64,000 nt of DNA from Sphaerochaeta sp032144095 (GTDB taxonomy: Bacteria; Spirochaetota; Spirochaetia; Sphaerochaetales; Sphaerochaetaceae): contig NZ_JAVSNJ010000004.1 in assembly GCF_032144095.1 (NCBI RefSeq), positions 62,001 through 126,000 on the forward strand, read 5' to 3'. The notes beneath the pieces are model-generated. The model saw nothing but the letters and a program-made list of their open reading frames with translations, was not told the DNA's origin and ran no database searches. Positions 8,914 through 17,330 of the stretch are shown here, one piece after another. Position 1 is the stretch's first letter. Each line of letters starts with the position of its first letter. The translations under genes and the position numbers were made by a program.

Positions 8914-10703
8914 TGGAAATCAAGAGACGATCAGAAGCAGCAACAAACGATACATGGGACCTTACCTCGCTTTTTACCGATGAGAAAGCATGGGAATCTG
9001 GGATGAAGACCCTCAAGGAGGAGATCGACAGGGCGCCCTCCTTCAAAGGAAAGCTGGGTTCGGGCAAGGAAGGCATGCTCGAAACCTTTGCCTGGTATGA
9101 GAAGACCGGCATCCTTGCCGAACGGCTCTATAGCTGGGCTTTTCTCAACTATGCCGCCGATGCCTCGGACAGCTCCAACGTCAAGCGCTACTCCCTGGTA
9201 AGCCAGGCCCTTGCACAGCTTGGTGCAAACATGGCCTATTTCGACCCTGAGCTCCTGGCCATTGAGGACAAGAGAGTCGCTTCATATCTTGCAGACCCAG
9301 CATTTTCTTCCTACAAAGTCTACCTGGAGAAGTCCCGCCGCTTCAAGGCACATGTGCTGAGCGAAGCTGAAGAGAGGATCATGGCCCTGCAAAGCGAGGT
9401 GGGCTCTACTGCACGGACCACCTTTGGGGACCTAACCAATGTGGACTTTGACTTTGGGACCATAGAGACTGAAGAGGGGCCAAAACCCCTTACCCAGAGT
9501 ACCTACAGCTCATTCCTCATGAGCGAGGACAGGGCCCTGAGAGCCCTCGCCTACAAGCAGTTCTACTCAGCCTATGACAAGCACAAGCACACCATCGCAC
9601 GCCTCTATGAAGGGCAGGTCAAGCAGGACAAGTTCAGCTGTACAGCCCGCCTCTATGAGAGCTGCCGCCAGAAGGCTCTCTTTGCAGACAAGGTTCCGAT
9701 GAGCGTCTACGACAACCTCATCGATTCGGTACACGAGGCCCTTCCTTCCCTGCACCGCTACTATGCGTTGCGCTCCCGCCTCATGAACCTAGAGAAGCTC
9801 GCCCACTATGATGTCTATGTACCCCTGGTTTCAGGCGTACAGAAGAACACCCCCTATGAGGAGGCTGTCGAGATAATCTGCAAGGCTCTCGCCCCATTGG
9901 GGGAGGAGTATGTATCCACCCTGAAGAAGGGGCTGACAACCGACAGGTGGGTTGACCGCTATGAGAACAAGGGCAAGCGCAGTGGGGCCTTCTCCAGCGG
10001 AGGCTATACGGGCAAGCCTTACATCCTGCTCAACTACAAGGAGGATGTCCTGAAGGACCTCTTTACCGTTGCCCATGAAGGCGGCCACTCCATGCACAGT
10101 TACTTCAGTGCAAGGAACAACCCTTTCTTCCACTATGACTACACGATCTTTGAGGCTGAGGTAGCATCAACCTTCAATGAGCAGCTGGTGGCAACCTACC
10201 TGTTCGAGACAGCCGAAGACAAGAAGACCAAGGCCTTCATCCTGAGCAAGGGGCTGGACGATATCGTGGCAACCCTGTTCAGGCAGACCATGTTTGCAGA
10301 GTTTGAGGATATCACCCACCGCCTGAGTGAGGAGGGGGTCCCCCTGACCGTTGACCTGCTCAGGGAGGAGTACCGCAAGCTGCTGGTCCTCTATTTCGGA
10401 CCTTCTGTGGAACTTGAGGAGGTCAGTGACCTGGAGGGACTTCGGATCCCACACTTCTACTCTTCCTTCTATGTCTACAAGTATGCCACAGGGATCAGTG
10501 CTGCAATCGCACTAAGCCAGAAAGTACTCAACGGCGGGGAAAAGGAGAAGAATGACTATCTTTCCTTCCTCAAGAGTGGTGGCAGCACCTACCCTATCGA
10601 GTCACTGAAAAAGGCCGGAGTGGACATGGAGAAGCGCGAGCCCGTACAGTCAGCACTCAAACATTTCTCCTCACTTCTCGATGAGTTTGAGGCTTTGCTG
10701 TAA
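8910..10703 (+). CDS. pepF: Oligoendopeptidase F (M3 metallopeptidase)
   Basis: This is a cytosolic zinc peptidase that degrades oligopeptides. The 597-residue product has the HExxH motif in AHEGGHSMHSY and the downstream zinc-ligand region IFEAEVASTFNEQLV. The family C-terminal YxYAtGIsaA segment is present as YKYATGISAAIAL. No signal peptide is seen. The start overlaps rdgB by four bases (ATGA) with GGGAGAG upstream; a second ATG at 8913 is also possible. The run from tig to pepF is tightly spaced and likely cotranscribed in part. Confidence 0.95.
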   Translation: MMEIKRRSEAATNDTWDLTSLFTDEKAWESGMKTLKEEIDRAPSFKGKLGSGKEGMLETFAWYEKTGILAERLYSWAFLNYAADASDSSNVKRYSLVSQALAQLGANMAYFDPELLAIEDKRVASYLADPAFSSYKVYLEKSRRFKAHVLSEAEERIMALQSEVGSTARTTFGDLTNVDFDFGTIETEEGPKPLTQSTYSSFLMSEDRALRALAYKQFYSAYDKHKHTIARLYEGQVKQDKFSCTARLYESCRQKALFADKVPMSVYDNLIDSVHEALPSLHRYYALRSRLMNLEKLAHYDVYVPLVSGVQKNTPYEEAVEIICKALAPLGEEYVSTLKKGLTTDRWVDRYENKGKRSGAFSSGGYTGKPYILLNYKEDVLKDLFTVAHEGGHSMHSYFSARNNPFFHYDYTIFEAEVASTFNEQLVATYLFETAEDKKTKAFILSKGLDDIVATLFRQTMFAEFEDITHRLSEEGVPLTVDLLREEYRKLLVLYFGPSVELEEVSDLEGLRIPHFYSSFYVYKYATGISAAIALSQKVLNGGEKEKNDYLSFLKSGGSTYPIESLKKAGVDMEKREPVQSALKHFSSLLDEFEALL

Positions 10704-10714
10704 AAGTTTTCGTC

Positions 10715-10742
10715 CAAGCCCTTTTTTCTAAAAGGGGGCTTG
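10715..10742 (+). terminator. Inverted repeat after pepF
   Basis: CAAGCCCTTTT and AAAAGGGGGCTTG form a strong hairpin twelve bases after the pepF stop. The T run is inside the 5' arm rather than after the stem, so termination would be imperfect. The end of the stem overlaps the -35 of the next promoter. Confidence 0.55.
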
Positions 10743-10769
10743 ACGCATCACCCCTCATTGTTGTAATGT
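10740..10769 (+). promoter_or_regulatory. Promoter of tRNA-Leu(GAG)
   Basis: A -35 TTGACG (10740-10745) and a -10 TAATGT (10764-10769) are separated by 18 bases and lie about 40 bases before the tRNA. Confidence 0.65.
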
Positions 10770-10813
10770 AGCCAAGGTCAGTTCGAAAGAATGACAACTA
10801 TAACCTCAGTAAT

Positions 10814-10898
10814 GCGGTAGTGGTGGAATTTGGTAGACACGCCAGCTTGAGGTGCTGGTGGGAGAAATCTTGTGCTGGTTCAAGTCCAGTCTACCGCA
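10814..10898 (+). tRNA. tRNA-Leu (GAG)
   Basis: Class II tRNA. Acceptor arm GCGGTAG (10814-10820) pairs with CTACCGC (10891-10897), and the discriminator is A10898. Anticodon stem CCAGC/GCTGG surrounds anticodon GAG at 10849-10851, and a long variable arm is present. CCA is not encoded. It is a stand-alone gene with its own promoter and terminator. Confidence 0.95.
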
Positions 10899-10904
10899 TA
10901 CACT

Positions 10905-10946
10905 AAACCCCTTTCAGATAAGAGATTATCAGAGAGGGGTTTTTTT
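10905..10946 (+). terminator. Terminator of tRNA-Leu(GAG)
   Basis: AAACCCCT and AGGGGTTT arms are followed by a run of seven T. It also lies just beyond the end of the convergent reductase gene. Confidence 0.85.
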
Positions 10947-10955
10947 ATGGCAGTG

Positions 10956-11678
10956 TCATTTGGTCCTTTTTGGCGCATGATAGCCCATGAACCCCTCTGT
11001 AATGATCCTATTTCCCTTGATCCCCAACCCTTTCAAAGCTTTCTTGACCGACCGGACAGAATGGGAGGCTCCTGATACATAATACAGGGCAGTTTGTCCG
11101 TAGGTTGCGACAGCTGAGGTATAGGACTGCCTGAACTGTTCACGATCCTGCACAAAGGCAAGTTGCATCTGGCTATTGTTTTTCTCCAGTGCCTTGAGTT
11201 CCTCAGAAAAAAGGTGGAAATCAGAAGAAGTGTGGACCAGGATGAGTGGACGAGTCATATCATCTTTCAAGGAGTAGAGGATGGAACGGGCCGGCGTAAT
11301 GCCTACCCCCATGGCAAGAAGGACTATTGGGCTGGTGGCATCCCTGACCACAAACCAGCCCAATGGGCCACGGATCCTCACGACATCCCCCTTTTGCATT
11401 GTAGTCAAGGTGTGCTTGAAGGAACTGATGGGGCTTCTTGCATGGGTGCCAAGAAGGATCATCTTCTCACTGGGGGCGCTTGCTACCGTAAAGGCCCGAA
11501 AGGGCATGCCTGTAACCCTCTTCCCTGGAAGGGTGAATGCACCATGCTGGCCAGCTTCCCATTTCATGGGGTAAGGGATCTGCAACTCTATCGTCCAATA
11601 GTCGCCGAAGACATTCTCGGCTCTCACAAAATGCAGGTCATGGGTTTCAAACAATCCCTTTAGATATCTCAATTTCAT
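10956..11678 (-). CDS. FAD/NAD-binding oxidoreductase of the ferredoxin-NADP reductase fold
   Basis: This 240-residue flavoprotein has a beta-barrel FAD domain (PYPMKWEAGQHGAFTL, then the flavin motif RAFTVASAP) and an NAD-binding half beginning GVGITPARSILY. No 2Fe-2S cysteine cluster follows, so it is a bare reductase module, the size of flavin reductases or small NADH-dependent electron-transfer subunits. ATG 11678 has GGAGGA upstream. The neighbours do not reveal its partner. It could reduce free flavin, a ferredoxin or a small redox protein. Confidence 0.78.
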   Translation of the reverse strand: MKLRYLKGLFETHDLHFVRAENVFGDYWTIELQIPYPMKWEAGQHGAFTLPGKRVTGMPFRAFTVASAPSEKMILLGTHARSPISSFKHTLTTMQKGDVVRIRGPLGWFVVRDATSPIVLLAMGVGITPARSILYSLKDDMTRPLILVHTSSDFHLFSEELKALEKNNSQMQLAFVQDREQFRQSYTSAVATYGQTALYYVSGASHSVRSVKKALKGLGIKGNRIITEGFMGYHAPKRTK

Positions 11679-11730
11679 GTTCGTCCTCCGTCACTGGCAA
11701 TACTACGCTGCCCAGTGGAGGAAAACAATC

Positions 11731-12336
11731 CTAGCCCAGGATGGTTGAGGCAGCCATCCTGACGGCCGAATACACAAGCAACAGGGAAAGTATGGCGTTC
11801 ATGGCCCTTCGCGTTCTTGTTCGTTGCACGGCCAACCCGATGAGTGAGCCAAACCTTGCCCAGGTGGAGACCGCAGCAAAGCTCATCAGGGTAAAGCCAA
11901 GGGCTGAGAGGGTGATATTGGACCACGTATGGGGCATATAGAGCAGGAAGGTCGAGTAGACGGTAAGGCCAAGGATGACAACCTTGGGGTTGAGCACCTG
12001 AAGGGCCAGACCCCGGAGATAGCCCATTGGCCTGGGAAGCCCCAGCTCAGCAGCATAGCCGCTTCTGAAAATATGATAGGCAAGATAGAGAATATAGAGG
12101 GAACCGCCATAGCTGAGGGTCATGACAAGCTTGGGAAAATAGAGCTGTATGTATGCAGAAAGCAGGGAGCTGGCTAGCATGACCAAAAAGAACCCGGTTG
12201 CAATACCCAGCATATAGCCAAGCGAACGCCTATAGCCGTAGGTCAGGCCCATCGAGGCGCTGCTTATCGTATTGGGACCAGGGGTGAAGGTGGTGATGAG
12301 GGCAAAGGTGCACAGTGAAAGTATATCGACGTCCAT
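11731..12336 (-). CDS. LysE/RhtB-family amino-acid exporter
   Basis: The 201-residue membrane protein has the usual six-helix LysE layout and the family signature FTPGPNTI near the N-terminus. The start MDVDILSLCTF at 12336 is preferred because GGGAGCAGGA is just upstream; the longer frame adds 24 polar residues that do not fit. The substrate is not predictable (homoserine, threonine, lysine or other). The downstream reductase starts about 50 bases later on the same strand and may be cotranscribed. Confidence 0.88.
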   Translation of the reverse strand: MDVDILSLCTFALITTFTPGPNTISSASMGLTYGYRRSLGYMLGIATGFFLVMLASSLLSAYIQLYFPKLVMTLSYGGSLYILYLAYHIFRSGYAAELGLPRPMGYLRGLALQVLNPKVVILGLTVYSTFLLYMPHTWSNITLSALGFTLMSFAAVSTWARFGSLIGLAVQRTRTRRAMNAILSLLLVYSAVRMAASTILG

Positions 12337-12528
12337 ATTCCTGCTCCCAAACAGTGATGTCAGTCTATCGATGGAGGATCCCAGATACAAGCAAATTCTA
12401 CCTCCCAATTCCTTATATCATATGAATAATCCATAAATTTTATAGATTTATAATGAAATATTCCTAACACTGCCAAGATACCTATGGTAAAATATAGCTC
12501 TACGTTAAGATTGTAAAGGGAAATTACA

Positions 12529-13620
12529 GTGCTTTTTCACAAGCCCCGATCATGCCACTCCATGTTCCTCATATTGCTCATTGTTTTGCTGGTCTCGCTT
12601 TTTCTATTGGTACCAGCACAAACCCTCTACAATACCTATACCCATACCATCACAGAAGAGATGCAAAACCATGCACACAGTATTGCCTACACGACTGCCC
12701 TGCTGATTGCAATGGACAGTGACTCCTATAAGAATCTTGTCAGGATAGCACAACAAGACCCTACAGCAATGGACCAACACTATGCCGAGAAGATGCAAGG
12801 GCTCCTTTCCAGGCTACAACAAGAGACAGGCGTGGATTTCCTCTACATAGAGTACGATATTGAGGGTGCCTCTCCAATCATCCTTCTGAATGGAGATGTA
12901 CCCAATGCAACTGCCTGCCAGATCAAAACAGGGCTAGAGGCAGAACGTGTCTGTGCACACTGCCCTATCATAGGGATCCAGGACGGTTCTTCCCTGGGCA
13001 TGGTTACCGCAGGCTTCCTGAACGAAACCCTGGACAAGCAATTGCAAAACATGTTTTGCCTTATTTTGCTGATGTTTTTTCTGATCAACGTTTTGGCATC
13101 GTTGACTATCTTCATACTGCTGCGCCTGCGAAATACGTCTCTCCAGATAGAGTACCTTACCCAACTCAGTAGCAAGCAGTATTTTGAAAAACAGCTTGGG
13201 AAGATAGTCGAAAGTGCAAGAAAGAGCAAAAACCCATTCTCGCTCCTCTTGATAGACATAGACGGATTCAAGTCCATCAACGACACCTACGGCCACCTGG
13301 AGGGCGATCGTGTCCTGCAGTCAGTGGCATCGACCATCCGGGCTCAGACGGCAGGACCTGACATCTGCGCCCGAATTGGCGGTGATGAATTCTCTGTTAT
13401 CCTGAAAAAAACGTCTCTGCAACAAGCCCTCACCACCGCCCAGGCAGTACAAAATGCAATCCAGGATAGCAGCATTGAGGGTAATGCTGATATGACCATT
13501 ACGGTAAGCATTGGAGTGGCCCAATGGGAAGAAGGAACGAGTGCAGATGAGCTTGTCGAACAGGCTGACCGGGCATTGTACAAAGCGAAGCTCAGAGGAA
13601 AAAACAAGGTTGTCCATTAG
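12529..13620 (+). CDS. Membrane-bound diguanylate cyclase (GGDEF) with extracytoplasmic sensor
   Basis: The predicted activity is making cyclic-di-GMP from two GTP. The 363-residue product has one membrane helix at about 12-30, a periplasmic sensor segment of about 140 residues with several cysteines (CQIK, VCAHC), a second helix at about 175-198 and a cytoplasmic GGDEF domain. The GGDEF signature is intact at residues 284-288 (ARIGGDEF). The product-inhibition I-site RxxD is not conserved (AGPD at 275-278), so feedback inhibition is probably lost. The start is GTG 12529 with AAAGGGA upstream. It is divergent from lysE across an AT-rich gap. Confidence 0.92.
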   Translation: MLFHKPRSCHSMFLILLIVLLVSLFLLVPAQTLYNTYTHTITEEMQNHAHSIAYTTALLIAMDSDSYKNLVRIAQQDPTAMDQHYAEKMQGLLSRLQQETGVDFLYIEYDIEGASPIILLNGDVPNATACQIKTGLEAERVCAHCPIIGIQDGSSLGMVTAGFLNETLDKQLQNMFCLILLMFFLINVLASLTIFILLRLRNTSLQIEYLTQLSSKQYFEKQLGKIVESARKSKNPFSLLLIDIDGFKSINDTYGHLEGDRVLQSVASTIRAQTAGPDICARIGGDEFSVILKKTSLQQALTTAQAVQNAIQDSSIEGNADMTITVSIGVAQWEEGTSADELVEQADRALYKAKLRGKNKVVH

Positions 13621-13628
13621 AAACAAGT

Positions 13629-13662
13629 AGGGCCTTACAATGCAAATGCATCGCAAGGCCCT
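13629..13662. terminator. Bidirectional terminator-like hairpin
   Basis: AGGGCCTT and AAGGCCCT arms enclose an 18-base loop between two convergent genes. There is no long T run on either side, so strength is uncertain. Confidence 0.5.
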
Positions 13663-13681
13663 GTATCAGAACTCGGTAGAG

Positions 13682-15001
13682 TTATTTCTTTGGTCCAGCA
13701 GCAAAGGCATTCTGAGCCAAGGTAAAGAAATCACTGACGTGCATAGAGACTCCAGCGATATCATCGGTCAGACCGTCAGCACTGGTGAATTTGATCTTCT
13801 TGGGATCCTGGGTCTTGAGGAGATAGGCCTCAGTGGTCTTGGCCTGCTCATTCCATTCCTTACCAAGCTTGCTGCCCTTGATCATGCCGTATTTACCCTC
13901 AGAGGCAAAGACCTGCTTGTCATCACCGGCGGCATTCACGCCACTGTAGTAGGCATTTACAATGTTGCCATTGCTGACATACAAGGATACAAAGGACTTC
14001 CAGCCATTGGAATCAAAGGAATCGAGGCTTGCATAGTAGGTTCCGTCGGTATAGGGACCGATTTTGGTAGGACCTGCAGCAAGGGCCTTTTCGACCAGGT
14101 CATACATGGAACTGACATGGATGGAGACTCCAGCGATATCATCGGTGTGGCCTTCAGCATCGGAATATTTGATGGCCTTGAGGTCCTGTGCATCAACCAA
14201 GTGGTTCTCAACACGGCTAGCCTGCACTGACCATTCATCCTGGGCCTTGCCAAACTTCACCATATTGTAGTTTCCCGCCTTGTCGAAAGCCTTCTTGTCA
14301 TCACCGGCACGGTTTACACCACTCCAGTTGATGGCAGCAATCCTACCGTTCAGTACGGTGAGGGAGACATATTCCTTCCAACCAGAAGAGCCGAACTCGT
14401 TGTCGATTGCAAAATAGGAACCGTCAGCATAGGAGCCACGACCGACAGGGCCTGCAGCGAGAGCCTTCTGGGCAAGGGAGAAAAAGCCACCTACATGAAC
14501 GGAAACTCCGGCAATGGCATCAGTGTGCCCTTCGGCATCCTTATAGGTGATGGCAGCAGGATCCTGGGTTGCAAGCAGATAGTCTTCTGCACGCTCAGCC
14601 TGTACGGACCACTCGGCCTGGGCCTTTCCGAACTTGACCATGTTGTATTTTCCGGCCTTGTCATAGGTCTTCTTGTCCGCACCGGCAGAAACATTCACAC
14701 CATTCCAGTCAGCCTTGGTGATCAAGCCACCGGCAACGGTAAGGGTAACATTTTCTTTCCAGCCAGAGTCGGCAAAAGCCTCATCAGCGGCAAAATAGAT
14801 TCCATCCTTGTAGCCTTTATTGGTAGCAGGGGTAGTGACATTTTTGGCAACAGGGGCTTCTACAGTCTTGGCAACAGGGGCTTCTACAGTCTTGGCAACA
14901 GGGGCAGGTGTGGCCTTTGCTTCTTCTTTTGCACAACCCACGGCAAGGGTTGCTACAAGAACTGCTAAGGCAACAAGTGCCAATCTCATAGGTTTCTTCA
15001 T
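13682..15001 (-). CDS. Lipoprotein with three FMN-binding-like repeats (PplA-like)
   Basis: The 439-residue product has a signal peptide and lipobox ending at Cys23 (LAVGC), then an Ala/Pro/Val linker, then three tandem repeats of about 120 residues (roughly 64-184, 191-310, 317-436). Each repeat follows the FMN_bind pattern known from PplA-type lipoproteins: DGxYxA, GWKxxVxLxV, GVN, then a C-terminal D(A/D)IAGVS. The last motif corresponds to the covalent flavin site D-x-x-S/T-G-A-T, with Ser (167, 293, 419) in place of Thr. Start 15001 has AAGGAG upstream. The gene is divergent from a membrane NADH dehydrogenase. A role as an outward electron carrier is inferred. No ApbE flavin transferase is in the window. 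Confidence 0.8.
   Translation of the reverse strand: MKKPMRLALVALAVLVATLAVGCAKEEAKATPAPVAKTVEAPVAKTVEAPVAKNVTTPATNKGYKDGIYFAADEAFADSGWKENVTLTVAGGLITKADWNGVNVSAGADKKTYDKAGKYNMVKFGKAQAEWSVQAERAEDYLLATQDPAAITYKDAEGHTDAIAGVSVHVGGFFSLAQKALAAGPVGRGSYADGSYFAIDNEFGSSGWKEYVSLTVLNGRIAAINWSGVNRAGDDKKAFDKAGNYNMVKFGKAQDEWSVQASRVENHLVDAQDLKAIKYSDAEGHTDDIAGVSIHVSSMYDLVEKALAAGPTKIGPYTDGTYYASLDSFDSNGWKSFVSLYVSNGNIVNAYYSGVNAAGDDKQVFASEGKYGMIKGSKLGKEWNEQAKTTEAYLLKTQDPKKIKFTSADGLTDDIAGVSMHVSDFFTLAQNAFAAGPKK
14844..14907 (-). repeat. 24-base tandem repeat in the lipoprotein linker
   Basis: Two full and one partial copy of a 24-base unit (14844-14867, 14868-14891, then 14892 onward) encode the linker repeat KTVEAPVA. 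Copy number could vary between strains, changing the linker length. Confidence 0.85.
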
Positions 15002-15424
15002 GACTTTCTTTCTCCTTGATAGCAAGTAATCTAGTATTCTTTTATCTATAATCATATACGCATTTGTTATACAGTATCAATAATGTATACATAAAATCAC
15101 TGGCAAATTCGAAAAATACTTTTTTTTACTTGTATTTTACAATATATAAAGGTTTTATTCGCATTTTCAAGCTTTTTAAAACAATATTTTTTTATCTATT
15201 TTGTTTTTATGGAAATTAATTCAATAAATTTTAATCAATATACCCCTTTTTTTAGAGTCATATAGTTACAAAAACTTAAAAATGTGCGAGACTCTACTTC
15301 GGTAAACGCCAAGGCAAGAGTCTGTATAGCATACTATTTTGCTGGTATTTATTGTGATGAATTCGTACACATCGTGCGACATAATCAGTAAAAGGTACAA
15401 AAAGGGAGCAGTAGGGAAACAACC
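15002..15424. other. Divergent, very AT-rich control region
   Basis: About 420 bases with no gene, much richer in A and T than the rest of the window. On the minus strand, TTGATA with an AT-rich -10 (TATATG) about 16 bases on (15052-15082), or TTGCCA with TATTGA, could drive the lipoprotein. No single clear promoter stands out for the plus-strand dehydrogenase. The size and composition suggest several regulated promoters. Confidence 0.5.
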
Positions 15425-17326
15425 ATGGAAAAGAAACATATTGTGATACTTGGTGGGGGCTATGCAGGTGTGCATGCCGCTAAAAACTTACACAAAGCAT
15501 TTCGTAAAATGCAGGACCAGGTATCCATTACCCTGATCGACCGCGGCAAACATCACATTCTCATGACTGAACTGCATGAAGTTGCAGGAAACAGGGTCAA
15601 GCAGAATTCCGTCAAGATCTCCTTTGACCGGATCTTCTCCGGGAAAATGGTCAATGTTGTCCAGGACGAAATCAAGGACATCAACTTCAAGGACCAGATA
15701 CTTACAGGTGAGAGGGGTTCCTATCACTATGACCAGCTAATCCTCGGAACAGGTGGCCAGACTGCCGACTTCAGGATTCCTGGTGTCAAGGAAAACGCCT
15801 TCTACCTCTGGAGCCTGGAGGATGCCCTGGCTATCCGATACCACATCGAGACCATGGTCAAGGAAGCAGCCAAGGAGGCTGACGCAGACAAACGCAAGCA
15901 ACTGCTTACCTTTGTTGTCGCAGGCGGTGGCTTCACCGGAGTGGAGCTGGTCGGGGAACTCATCGAATGGCTGCCTGTACTTTGCGAGAAGAACAAGGTC
16001 GACCACAGTGATGTGCGGATTATCAACTGCGAGGCTCTAGGCTCAATCCTCAACATGCTGCCCGAGAAACCCCGCAATAAGGCTGTGCACTACATGCAGA
16101 AGAAAGGTGTTGAGATCATGCTCAACTCCCTCATTACCGAAGTTACTGAAGACGGTTTCACCATCAGAGGCGGGGAGACCATCATGACAAAGACCCTGGT
16201 CTGGACCTGTGGTGTCCGTGGCACTGAGTTTGGCGAGAGCCTTACCATCACCGATGGCAAGATGGGCCGCAAGCTCGTCAATGAATATATGCAGTCACCC
16301 GACTACAAGAATGTCTATGTCGTTGGCGATGGCATGTACTTCCAGGAGGACAACCGCCCTGTCCCTCAGATCGTCGAGGCAGCAGAACAGAGTGCCAAGA
16401 CAGCGTGTGACGGGGTCATCTACACCATCAAGACAGAACTCGGCAAGAAAGCCGAGCCACCAAAGCCCTTCAAGTCCAACTTCCATGGATACATGGTCTC
16501 GATCGGCGGCAGGTATGCAGTTTCCCATACCGCAGGTGTCTCGATGTCAGGTTTCTTTGCCCAGGCCATGAAACACATGGTCAACATGTACTACCAGTTC
16601 GGTGTATGTGGGGTCAATGGAGCATGGACCTACCTCAAGCACGAAATCCTCGAGATCAAGAACAAGCGCTCCCTCATCGGGGGTATGGCTTCCTACCGGG
16701 TCCCTTCCTATTGGACAACCTTCCTCAGGATGTTCCTTGGAGTGATGTGGCTCATTGAGGGCTTTGGAAAGATCGCCGAAGGGTGGCTTACAGACACCAC
16801 AGGTTCAAAGGTCTACTGGAGTACTGCTGCTGACGCCGTTGGTTCAGCTTCAGAAGCCGTGGGTGATGCCGCTACAGCAGTAGCCGGGGTGGCAGCAGAA
16901 GCGGTCAAGCAGTTTGCACCGCCACTTCTTGCACAGCCCTTGGCCCTCTACACCTGGATCAATGAAACCTTTGTCTCCCAGGCTCCCTACCTCTTCCAGA
17001 TCATGATTGTTCTGGCTGAAGTGGGCATCGGACTCTGCTTCCTGGGCGGTCTTTTTACCTTCCCTGCAGCTATCGTCTCGCTCGGATTGTCAGTCATGTT
17101 CCTGATAGGAGCCTTGGCAGGCAAGGAGATCCTCTGGTACATGGCAGTCTCCATTGTGATGCTCGGAGGCGCAGGACGTGCCTTTGGCCTCGACTATTGG
17201 GTGATGCCCTACCTGAAGAAACTCTGGAACAAGACACCGCTTGCAAAGAAGACCTACCTGTTCATGGGCGAACCTGAATTCACCAAAAAGCAGATGAAGC
17301 GCAAACTTGACAGGACCCAGGACTGA
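15425..17326 (+). CDS. ndh2: Type II NADH dehydrogenase with C-terminal membrane domain (Ndh2-like)
   Basis: The predicted role is NADH:quinone oxidoreduction without proton pumping. Residues 1 to about 420 form the two-Rossmann NDH-2 core, with FAD motif GGGYAG (10-15) and NAD motif AGGGFTGVE (about 166-174). The C-terminal 200 residues add a DoxX-like membrane domain: a helix at about 430-447, an Ala/Val-rich insert (about 463-498), then several helices. Ordinary NDH-2 enzymes are near 400-450 residues. This longer, membrane-anchored form (633 residues) is typical of the Ndh2 of flavin-based extracellular electron transfer loci. The next gene, a polyprenyl synthase, starts five bases after the stop. 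Confidence 0.9.
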   Translation: MEKKHIVILGGGYAGVHAAKNLHKAFRKMQDQVSITLIDRGKHHILMTELHEVAGNRVKQNSVKISFDRIFSGKMVNVVQDEIKDINFKDQILTGERGSYHYDQLILGTGGQTADFRIPGVKENAFYLWSLEDALAIRYHIETMVKEAAKEADADKRKQLLTFVVAGGGFTGVELVGELIEWLPVLCEKNKVDHSDVRIINCEALGSILNMLPEKPRNKAVHYMQKKGVEIMLNSLITEVTEDGFTIRGGETIMTKTLVWTCGVRGTEFGESLTITDGKMGRKLVNEYMQSPDYKNVYVVGDGMYFQEDNRPVPQIVEAAEQSAKTACDGVIYTIKTELGKKAEPPKPFKSNFHGYMVSIGGRYAVSHTAGVSMSGFFAQAMKHMVNMYYQFGVCGVNGAWTYLKHEILEIKNKRSLIGGMASYRVPSYWTTFLRMFLGVMWLIEGFGKIAEGWLTDTTGSKVYWSTAADAVGSASEAVGDAATAVAGVAAEAVKQFAPPLLAQPLALYTWINETFVSQAPYLFQIMIVLAEVGIGLCFLGGLFTFPAAIVSLGLSVMFLIGALAGKEILWYMAVSIVMLGGAGRAFGLDYWVMPYLKKLWNKTPLAKKTYLFMGEPEFTKKQMKRKLDRTQD

Positions 17327-17330
17327 AGCA

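Noticed and set aside
13640..14230. 196-residue plus-strand frame with a repeated pattern
   Set aside because: Its apparent repeats only mirror the triple repeat of the lipoprotein on the other strand.
14844..14907. Short regular repeats that could suggest a CRISPR array
   Set aside because: The copies are directly adjacent without spacers and are in frame within a lipoprotein linker.
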